This document shows positions 15,800 to 22,169 of a DNA stretch of 29,828 nt, one piece after another. The stretch is from Bacteroidetes bacterium QH_10_64_37. GTDB lineage: Bacteria > Bacteroidota > Rhodothermia > Rhodothermales > Salinibacteraceae. Made by a program: the position numbers and the translations under genes. The notes beneath the pieces are model-generated. The model did not search any database, was not told the origin of the DNA, and was given only the letters and a program-made list of their open reading frames with translations. Position 1 is the first letter of the stretch. Every line of letters begins with the position of its first letter. Where the stretch lies: positions 1 through 29,828 of the forward strand of contig PXSZ01000076.1 of the NCBI GenBank assembly GCA_003023105.1. Direction: 5' to 3'.

Positions 15800-15892
15800 G
15801 TCGCCCCTAAAAACAGATCCTCCTGCACAATCTTTCATACTCGCGCTCGACTCGCAGTCGGGCAGCGATCACCCAGCGTATTTTCTTTTCAG

Positions 15893-15927
15893 GAGACCCG
15901 TCAATTCTTTTCACGAGACCCGTCAAT
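15893..15927. promoter_or_regulatory. 13-bp direct repeat just upstream of the histidine kinase
   Basis: GAGACCCGTCAAT occurs at 15893-15905 and 15915-15927, a 22-bp period, about two DNA turns. The second copy ends 5 bases before the ATG at 15933. The geometry suits two protein molecules bound on one face of the helix, such as an OmpR-type dimer, though a recent duplication is possible. Confidence 0.45.
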
Positions 15928-15932
15928 CCGTT

Positions 15933-17198
15933 ATGACTTCCCTTCCCACGGACGACAAAAGCCCGCACTCTCCTTCGGAACTGCAGTCGCTTTCGCGCAC
16001 GCAGCCCGCGCAGAACATGCAGATACAGCGGCTGGAGGAACTTGCGGGTGCGAGTCGGAACGGGCACCAGTCGATGACGAACTCGGTCCTTCCGGAGGTG
16101 AGCCACGAGCTCAAAACCCGGCTGGCCGGCATCGGGATGCTGGCCGACACCCTCTCCGGTAGCGCTGGAGACCGGGGGGAGGAGCTCGCAATGTTGATTG
16201 AGAAGAGCACAACGCAACTCCAGGATACCCTCGATGCCGTCCTCACGCTTGCGGAGTTGGAGGCAAATCAGTCCTCATTGGAGATGAGCCCCTTGAGCGT
16301 GCCGGACGAGGTCGAGTCGGTGTTTCGGACGTTCGAACCCCAGGCCGAATCGAAGGGTCTCGACTACACGTTTACGGTAGAGGACGCCGACGATTACCTC
16401 CACGCCTCGCTCAATTCGGGAGCTCTCTCCAGCATCGTGCAGAATCTGATCGCGAACGCAATTGAGTACACCGAGACGGGAAGTGTGCACGTATCGGTGC
16501 GTTCCGTTTCTCCCTGGGGGTCGCCGATGGTGGAAATCGAGGTTGCCGACACCGGAGTTGGGATCAGCGACTCTTTTGCCCCCAAACTTTTTGATCGCTT
16601 CGAGCAAGAGTCCACAGAGAGTCACGGCTTCACGAAGGGAGTCGGGCTGGGACTCACGCTCGTGAAACGATTTACTGCACGAATGGGTGGAACGATTGAC
16701 GTCGAGAGTGAAAAGGGGCAGGGAAGTCAGTTTCGCATTCGTCTTCCTCGGTTCCCGGAGCAAAATCCGGCGCGTCCCTCCGCATCTTCCAATGGATCCG
16801 CCGGCTGCGAGAAAGAGATTCTGTTCATCGAGGGAGATCCCAATACCCGACGAGCCATTTGCGGGTTGATTGAAGATCGGTGGGGGATCACCCCCGTGTG
16901 CTCTTCGGAAGATGGGCTCGAGGCCGTCTCGAAACGAAGGGCGGTCTCGAACAAAGCCTCTCCAGGCGGTCCCCCCTTCGACCTCGTCCTTCTCGGTGTG
17001 GACCGTGACGACCGGTCCTCCGACGAAACATTTCTCCGAGAACTTGAGGACCGGACGAACGGCCACGAAATCCCCGTCGTTGCCCTGGCGCTCGGCAACC
17101 AGCGGGACTCAGCAGAACTGGAAATCGACGGGCTCATCAGCGAGCCCTTTACCTCCTCGAAGCTCGTCTTCGAGATCGCCCGCTACCTGGGGAAATGA
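15933..17198 (+). CDS. Soluble hybrid histidine kinase with degenerate receiver domain
   Basis: The product has 421 residues. There is no membrane segment and only a short N-terminus. The dimerisation/phospho-acceptor domain has LPEVSHELKTRLAGI with His58. The ATPase domain (about 125-272) shows the N box around Asn175 (NLIANAIEYT), DTGVGI at 206-211, LFDRFEQ and GVGLGLTLVKRF. A C-terminal receiver fold (about 295-420) aligns with ILFIEGDPNTRR, DLVLLGVD and LISEPF, but the phospho-acceptor Asp is Gly355, the acidic pair reads Glu-Gly, and the conserved Lys is Glu404. It therefore cannot accept phosphate in the normal way and may be a protein-binding or inhibitory module. Start 15933 is used because upstream sequence is repeat-rich and not protein-like. 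An intact OmpR-type regulator lies 0.9 kb downstream. Confidence 0.9.
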   Translation: MTSLPTDDKSPHSPSELQSLSRTQPAQNMQIQRLEELAGASRNGHQSMTNSVLPEVSHELKTRLAGIGMLADTLSGSAGDRGEELAMLIEKSTTQLQDTLDAVLTLAELEANQSSLEMSPLSVPDEVESVFRTFEPQAESKGLDYTFTVEDADDYLHASLNSGALSSIVQNLIANAIEYTETGSVHVSVRSVSPWGSPMVEIEVADTGVGISDSFAPKLFDRFEQESTESHGFTKGVGLGLTLVKRFTARMGGTIDVESEKGQGSQFRIRLPRFPEQNPARPSASSNGSAGCEKEILFIEGDPNTRRAICGLIEDRWGITPVCSSEDGLEAVSKRRAVSNKASPGGPPFDLVLLGVDRDDRSSDETFLRELEDRTNGHEIPVVALALGNQRDSAELEIDGLISEPFTSSKLVFEIARYLGK

Positions 17199-17261
17199 AC
17201 CCCTCGTTCGGGGAAAAATTGGTGTGGTTCGGGGAGCCTTCGGGAACCGGAGGCCTCCCTG

Positions 17262-17425
17262 CTACACCGCTCTCCGTCGACCAAAAATAAACGAGACGAC
17301 GAAAAGAACGAGAAACACGACGAACAGGATCTTCGCGATCGCGGCAGAAGCCCCTGCAATCCCTCCAAACCCCGGACGGCGGCAACGAGGGCAACGACGA
17401 GAAATAGGACGGCAAGGCGGAGCAT
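17262..17425 (-). pseudogene. UPF0391/DUF1328 small membrane protein gene with a frameshift
   Basis: The minus strand starts ATG 17425 with [16 protein letters not shown], then changes frame near 17369-17375 and continues [20 protein letters not shown] and [16 protein letters not shown] to TAG. Joined, these give the hallmark of the UPF0391 (YtjA/DUF1328) family of 54-residue two-helix membrane proteins. The span is 164 bases, one short of 55 codons, so a single base is missing in the CCGGGG run. The family is often linked to stress conditions; function unknown. It could be a real mutation or an assembly error in a G-run. Everything else is intact. Confidence 0.75.
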
Positions 17426-17461
17426 AAGAGGCTTTGAGAAAGGAAAAGTGAGCCCCGCTCC

Positions 17462-17496
17462 TCCGGACCTCAGGCTCATTTGGCCTGAGGCCCGGA
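17462..17496. terminator. Hairpin between the UPF0391 and CsbD pseudogenes
   Basis: CCTCAGGC (17468-17475) pairs with GCCTGAGG (17483-17490), extended by TCCGG (17462-17466) and CCGGA (17492-17496), giving 13 bp with one mismatch. It lies behind the CsbD-like gene, which runs on the minus strand. There is no T-run, so termination is only a suggestion. Confidence 0.45.
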
Positions 17497-17520
17497 ACGT
17501 TGAGAACAGGGAGACGGCCG

Positions 17521-17739
17521 CTAGAACTTATATTTTTCCTCTCTGGCAATTTTGTCAAGCTTTTTTCGGATGGACCGGCGCTCCGCACCAGTCTTCTCCT
17601 GAATGTGGCCTTCGAGTCGCTCTCGCTTTCCGTCGTAGCGGTCAAGCTCATCGTTCGTAAATGCGCCCCAGGCCTCCTAGAGGCGCCCCTTGAACTTTTT
17701 CCAGTTTCCTTCCGCGCGCTGTTCGGTTGAGCTGCTCAT
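17521..17739 (-). pseudogene. CsbD-family stress protein gene with an internal amber codon
   Basis: The minus strand from ATG 17739 reads [20 protein letters not shown], then TAG at codon 21 (17677-17679), then [40 protein letters not shown] and DKIARE to a normal TAG at 17521-17523. The whole frame of 72 codons matches the CsbD family in order: NW-K-x-FKG, EAWG, L-T-D-D-x-L-x-x-x-x-G-x-R-x-x-LxGxIQ. The lost residue is normally Gln or Lys/Ala, so a CAG to TAG change is likely. CsbD proteins are small, hydrophilic general-stress proteins. A single stop in an otherwise conserved frame means recent decay, readthrough or a sequencing error. It is divergent from the OmpR-type regulator. Confidence 0.8.
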
Positions 17740-18058
17740 AACGGTTCGGGGTTGCGTTCAAAAGTGCAAGATATGCTTGGAGACGGGGCCTGTCCTCCCG
17801 CTTACCGAGATAAACGGCCCCTTCCCTCGTTTTCTTCTTCGCATTTACCATTCTGTCCAAGCTATTACAGGTGAGAATGAAGCATACGTGGACGTAACGA
17901 TCCTGTCTTTTCCCTTCCTCCTCGGGGAGAGACCCTCTTTTTCAGAGCCCTTCTCCTCCGGCTCCCCACGTTGGCCGACCGACATCGGCTGTCGTCAAGA
18001 CCCGCTCGTCTCCGCAGCCGGAGGAGGCTCGTTCCTCATCGCCTTTTCTCCTCTCAAA
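17740..18058. other. Divergent control region between CsbD-like gene and OmpR-type regulator
   Basis: No gene is supportable in these 320 bp. CGGGGCC (17784-17790) faces GGCCCC (17816-17821), and GCCGA-n6-TCGGC occurs near 17973-17988. The frame of the regulator is open upstream to 17690 but reads as low-complexity, non-homologous sequence, so it is treated as leader. Confidence 0.4.
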
Positions 18059-18802
18059 ATGGCCGTTAATACAATGGAAGCCGCCTCTCAGTCCCCCATT
18101 CGCCTCCTCATCGTTGAGGACTCCGAAGCCGCGAGTACCAGCCTGCTCGATTACTTCCGATCCAAAACGCCGTACACGACGACGACCGTCGGCGATGCAG
18201 AGACGGCACTCCGCTACCTGTCCCGCCCCCCCGGCTACGATGTCGTTCTGCTCGACGTCTCCCTCCCGGGGAAAAGTGGCTTTGAGTTACTGGAAGAAGC
18301 CCAGGCACTGCCCCTCGAGTCGTCCTTCCTGTTGCTCTCGTCTAAAGACCGCCTGCAGGATAAGCTCCGCGGCTTCAATCTCGGGGCCGACGACTATGTG
18401 GTAAAGCCCTGCGCGATGGAGGAACTCGAGGCCCGCGTGGAAGCCGTGCTCTGTCGGCGTCTCGCCCCGGCCGCCGACTCGAAAGGAACCTACACGTACG
18501 CCCTCGACGATCTGACGATCAACTTTGCCTCGAACACCTGCTTCCGCGAGGGGCAACGCGTCCCGTTGACCTCCCTGGAATTCGAAATTCTGGAGTACCT
18601 CGTCGAGCAGAGGGGACGCACGGTCCCCCGCAAAGAACTCCGCGACGCCGTTTGGGAGAACACCGACGACATCTGCCTCCGAACCATCGATCGGCACGTC
18701 GCCAAGATTCGAAACAAGATCGAGCAGGACCCTGAGCTGCCCGCGTATCTCCAGACCGTTTACGGGAAGGGATACGAGTTTACGGCTGCGGAATACGCTT
18801 AG
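18059..18802 (+). CDS. OmpR/PhoB-family response regulator
   Basis: The product has 247 residues. The receiver (about 13-131) has Glu20-Asp21, phospho-acceptor Asp66 in VVLLDVSLPGKSG, Ser at 94-95 and Lys116 in DDYVVKPC, so it looks functional. The winged-helix effector (about 145-243) contains VPLTSLEFEILEYLVEQRGR, ELRDAVW and TIDRHVAKIRNKIE, ending TVYGKGYEF. It acts as a DNA-binding transcription factor. ATG 18059 is chosen over ATG 18074, which would also leave the domain whole. The hybrid kinase 0.9 kb upstream is the nearest possible partner on the same strand, which is inference only. Confidence 0.93.
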   Translation: MAVNTMEAASQSPIRLLIVEDSEAASTSLLDYFRSKTPYTTTTVGDAETALRYLSRPPGYDVVLLDVSLPGKSGFELLEEAQALPLESSFLLLSSKDRLQDKLRGFNLGADDYVVKPCAMEELEARVEAVLCRRLAPAADSKGTYTYALDDLTINFASNTCFREGQRVPLTSLEFEILEYLVEQRGRTVPRKELRDAVWENTDDICLRTIDRHVAKIRNKIEQDPELPAYLQTVYGKGYEFTAAEYA

Positions 18803-18851
18803 TATCAAACACGAGGGGTCCTTGTGCATTTTCGCGTCCTCCGCGGACGTA

Positions 18852-18873
18852 GGGATGACGCGCGCGTCGTCCC
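18852..18873. repeat. Near-perfect 22-bp palindrome after the OmpR-type regulator
   Basis: The sequence GGGATGACGCG (18852-18862) is followed directly by CGCGTCGTCCC, its reverse complement except one T/G change. It lies 50 bp past the regulator stop. It could be an operator-like site or a weak terminator without a loop. Confidence 0.4.
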
Positions 18874-18956
18874 TTCATCGGTGCAGCGGTACTTTTCTAA
18901 AGATATGCCGGGTTGAACCCCTCCTGGCTTCCAGAGAAAAGACCAAAGAATCACAG

Positions 18957-19256
18957 TTGACGAAGCAGTAGGCCCCCTCTCCGATCGTCGCGTCGGTCCG
19001 CTCCCGCAGCAGCCGCGTTTTTTAGGCCCTTGGTTTTGAGGCCCAGCGCTTCGGCCTGTGCACCCCGACCGGCTCCGTCGCCTCCCCCCGCCCGAAACGA
19101 CGCCCGGAGCGCTCGCCGCGTGGCAATCAGGTTTTCGATCCGCGCGACCAATTCCTCCAGCTCAAAAGGCCTGCTGCGGTACGCGTCGGCGCCCGTGTCG
19201 CCCCCTCCTCCACCTTGTCCCCCAGGTCGATGCACAACGCGTCGATGCGAGCCGTC
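18957..19256 (-). pseudogene. Remnant of a receiver domain from a hybrid sensor/regulator
   Basis: One frame reads GADAYRSRPFELEELVARIE followed by NLIATRRALRASFRA (about 19091-19200), which is the end of a receiver domain with the usual GADDYL-T-KPF-xxxEL-xxRI-xNLI-xxRxxL pattern; the conserved Lys is Arg. Just upstream a different frame gives LCIDLGDKVEEG, matching the DKVxGLE part that comes before it, so there is a frameshift near 19205. After it, other frames give weak hints (LLRERTDATIGEGAYCFVN) of the helical linker before an AraC-type domain, which is speculative. The rest of the protein is absent. It is a decayed fragment in the 700-bp gap before glgP. Confidence 0.45.
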
Positions 19257-19512
19257 GCTCGCCGTCGCAGCCGGCGGACGCGGATCCAGCGTAGAAACGA
19301 AATCTTGCGAGGGCCTGACTGGCCGGGGGTCATTGGATTTTCACGCCAGGCGCTTGGCAAATCCGTTTCGAACCGTGACCCTTGTAACGGTGATTCGCGA
19401 CCTGTATGAGAAAATGCCTTTCCAAAAATGAACGGGCGGGCGTTCGAAAGGACGCCTGCCCCCTCCCACCTCGCCCCCTTCCGCTGTTTCTTCTTCACTG
19501 TCCCCCAACGGA

Positions 19513-21567
19513 ATGACGCCGCGTGACAAGCTCGAATCGATCGCCATCAATCTCTGGTGGAGCTGGACCCCGGAGGCGCAGTCCCTTTTCCGGCGCCTCA
19601 ACCCTGAGGTGTACCGTGCTTCGGACAACAACCCGCAGGCCGCTCTCGCGACGGCCGACGAGGACGTGCTCGACGACCCCGACTTTCAGGACGACATCGA
19701 CGCCGTGTACGCCCGCTATCGGAACTACATGGAGCGGGCGCCGCAGGTGGACGCCCCCGAGACGGCCTACTTCTGCATGGAGTACGGCCTCCACGAGAGC
19801 CTGTCGCTCTACTCGGGCGGCCTCGGCGTGCTCGCCGGCGACCACGCAAAGGCCGCGTCCGACCTTGGCTTGCCCTTCACGGCCATCGGCCTCCTTTTGC
19901 GCGAGGGGTACTTCGAGCAGTCTTTCAACTCCCGAAAGCCTTCGGGATGGCAGCAGGCCACGTATCCGGTGCTCGATCCGGCCCAGCATCCCCTCTCGCT
20001 CGTCACGGGACGAGGTGGCGGCGATCCTGTGACCGTCTCGGTTCCCATCGGCACGCACGAGCTCCAGGTGCGGGCCTGGAAGCTGGCCCTGGGTCACACG
20101 ACTTTGTACCTGCTCGACACCGACTTTGAGGCCAACCCGGAGGCACTTCGCCCCCTCACGCGGCGGCTCTACCAGGGCGGCAACTACGAGCGCATCCGTC
20201 AGGAAATGATCCTCGGCATCGGCGGCCTCCGCATGCTGCGCGCCCTGGACGTGGAGCCCGACGTGTACCACGCCAACGAGGGCCATTGCGCCTTCCTGAT
20301 GCTGGAATTGCTCCGCGAGCGGCTGGAGGCGGGCGACGCAGTGGACGAGGCCGAGGCAAGGGTACGCAACCGGAGCGTCTTTACCACCCATACGCCGGTC
20401 ATGGCCGGGCACGACCATTTCACACCCGACCTCTTTACGGAGGCGATGGCAGGCTTCCGGGACCAAATCCACCTCAGCAACCACGACTTGCTCAGTTACG
20501 GACGGGTCCATCCGGAGGATCACGAGGAGACCTTTACGATGACGGTGCTCGGCCTCAAGCTGTCGCGGGCGGCCAATGGCGTCTCGGAGCTCAACGGCCA
20601 CGTCGCCCGCCAGCAGTGGAAGGACCTCTACCCGGACTGCTCGCTCGATGAGGTCCCCATCGGCTCGATTACGAATGGCGTGCACCTGCCCAGCTGGACG
20701 GCCGGTCCGGCCCGCGATTTTCTGGCGGATCACATCCACGTCGATCTCACGACGTCCCAGGACCCGGATCAGTGGGGGGACCTGGCGGATCTGAGCGACG
20801 AGACGCTCTGGAACTACCGGTGTTCGCTTCGCGAGCGCCTGATCGACTACGTGGCGGCGAAGGTGCAGGAGCAGAGCCTGCCGATGAATCCCGACCTCGA
20901 TCCCGAGGCCCTCACCATCGGCTTTGCGCGCCGCTTTGCCACCTACAAGCGCGCCCCGCTCATCTTTCGGGACCGGGAGCGCGCCCACGCCCTCTTCGCC
21001 GACGCGGACCGTCCCCTCCAGCTCTTCTACGCGGGCAAGGCCCACCCGGCCGACGACGCGGGCAAGCGGTTCATCCAGCAGATTTACGAGATCAGCCAGA
21101 GGGAGGGTTTCAAGGGAAAGGTCCTCTTCCTGGAGGGCTACGATCTGGAGATGGGCCGCATGCTCACCTCCGGCTGCGACGTGTGGCTCAACAACCCGCG
21201 CCGTCCCCTGGAGGCCTCCGGCACGAGCGGGCAGAAGGTGGCCGCCCACGGCGGGCTCAACCTGAGCGTGCTCGACGGCTGGTGGCCCGAGGGCTACAAC
21301 GGCCGCAACGGCTGGGCCATTGGGCCGGAGCCGACCGGCGACTACGGCGAGGCCGACCCGGAAGTGCAGGACGAGCAGGACGCCGCTGCCCTCTACGAGC
21401 AGCTCGAACAGAACGTCGTCCCCACCTTCTACGACCGTACCGACGACGGTCTTCCGGCCGACTGGATCGACATGATGCGCGAGGCCATGGCGGGCCTGCC
21501 CGCCCCCTTCAGTGCCAAGCGCATGGTCCTCGAGTACGTGGAGGAGATGTACCGGACCGGCGATTGA
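19513..21567 (+). CDS. glgP: Alpha-glucan (glycogen) phosphorylase
   Basis: The product has 684 residues of the GT35 family, bacterial/archaeal short type. It removes glucose-1-phosphate from glycogen or maltodextrin ends, using pyridoxal phosphate. The DUF3417-type start is MTPRDKLESIAINLWWSW, followed by YFCMEYGLHESLSLYSGGLG, HTPVMAGHDHF, GSITNGVHLPSW and FARRFATYKRAPL, and the PLP-lysine region EASGTSGQKVAAHGGLNLSV, where the Lys is conserved. The protein is somewhat shorter than many homologues (about 700-850), ending shortly after KRMVLEYVEEMY. Residues SFNSRKPSGWQQ contain a palindromic DNA repeat (19930-19947) where relatives have a shorter loop. It has no glycogen-metabolism neighbours here. 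Confidence 0.95.
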   Translation: MTPRDKLESIAINLWWSWTPEAQSLFRRLNPEVYRASDNNPQAALATADEDVLDDPDFQDDIDAVYARYRNYMERAPQVDAPETAYFCMEYGLHESLSLYSGGLGVLAGDHAKAASDLGLPFTAIGLLLREGYFEQSFNSRKPSGWQQATYPVLDPAQHPLSLVTGRGGGDPVTVSVPIGTHELQVRAWKLALGHTTLYLLDTDFEANPEALRPLTRRLYQGGNYERIRQEMILGIGGLRMLRALDVEPDVYHANEGHCAFLMLELLRERLEAGDAVDEAEARVRNRSVFTTHTPVMAGHDHFTPDLFTEAMAGFRDQIHLSNHDLLSYGRVHPEDHEETFTMTVLGLKLSRAANGVSELNGHVARQQWKDLYPDCSLDEVPIGSITNGVHLPSWTAGPARDFLADHIHVDLTTSQDPDQWGDLADLSDETLWNYRCSLRERLIDYVAAKVQEQSLPMNPDLDPEALTIGFARRFATYKRAPLIFRDRERAHALFADADRPLQLFYAGKAHPADDAGKRFIQQIYEISQREGFKGKVLFLEGYDLEMGRMLTSGCDVWLNNPRRPLEASGTSGQKVAAHGGLNLSVLDGWWPEGYNGRNGWAIGPEPTGDYGEADPEVQDEQDAAALYEQLEQNVVPTFYDRTDDGLPADWIDMMREAMAGLPAPFSAKRMVLEYVEEMYRTGD
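19930..19947. repeat. Palindromic repeat inside the glgP coding sequence
   Basis: TCCCGAAAGCCTTCGGGA differs by one base from the palindrome in the tRNA-Val terminator (1782-1799), and both continue TGG. In GlgP it encodes NSRKPSGW, in a loop before WQQ. The reading frame is kept, so the insertion is apparently tolerated. Confidence 0.6.
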
Positions 21568-21909
21568 TTTCCTCTCCGAATAACGAGGAAATTCAGTCGC
21601 GACGGGATTCACGGTGCATGACCTGAGCGGAAGCGACGGCACGAACGAAACGAGCATCGGCCCGTCGTCGGCTGCAATGAGGGAGGTTGTGGCCTCGACG
21701 CTTCTCAATCTCTTCCAGGAGTTCATCGAGAGAGGTCTCCGCAAAGCGCTCGCGGCGCTCCTTCGTGTAATCTCCACTTCCGGTGCTGAATGGCCTCCTC
21801 ATCAATACGCTCGCGCGCCTCGCCCGAAACACGTCATCCCAAACACGTCCTCTCATGGCCCCGCCGTCCGCCGGCACCTCCCTCCTCGACCGAGTCCCCG
21901 CGACCTGTC

Positions 21910-22096
21910 GCCGCCGTCACTTTAGCCGTCACACGGTGCTCTTCCCACGCATCTGCTGCAGGACGGCGAGAGCCTGCGGCGCATCCAGGAGTTGCTGGGC
22001 CACGAGCATCTCAAGACCACCAAGAAGTGCCTGCACGTCCTGGAGCAGAGCGGCGAGGACGTCGACAGCCCCCCGACACTCTCGCCGACGAATAGC
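21910..22096 (+). pseudogene. Tyrosine recombinase (integrase) C-terminal remnant
   Basis: Two frames join to a XerC/XerD/phage-integrase C-terminus. HFSRHTVLF (21918-21944) keeps the HxxR signature; one base is lost from the next codon (GCC to CC at 21945-21946), and the adjacent frame continues THLLQDGESLRRIQELLGHE, then HLKTTKKCLHVLEQSGEDVD. In active enzymes the tail is TTxxYTHV; here the catalytic Tyr is Cys (TGC 22028-22030). The N-terminal two thirds are missing. It is thus a dead fragment, a sign of a lost mobile element or genomic rearrangement between glgP and the MMPL gene. The preceding 21568-21909 has no gene I can support. Confidence 0.7.
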
Positions 22097-22169
22097 GTGG
22101 AGGCCCTCCGGCAGAAACGGAACGAACTCCAACGTCACACAGGCTGCTTCACGTTCGCCAAGAAAGATC

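Noticed and set aside
17690..18058. N-terminal extension of the OmpR-type regulator
   Set aside because: It starts at TTG inside the CsbD-like gene, and its residues are not homologous to receivers, which begin right after ATG 18059.
19495..21777. Long open frame on the minus strand opposite glgP (about 760 codons)
   Set aside because: Caused by codon bias in glgP, whose plus-strand motifs are unambiguous.
21593..21802. Small minus-strand frame (69 codons) with GDYTKERRERFAETSLDELL
   Set aside because: The start of it looks somewhat antitoxin-like, but the second half is Arg-rich low-complexity sequence, no toxin partner is seen, and I cannot name a family. It may be a decayed small gene.
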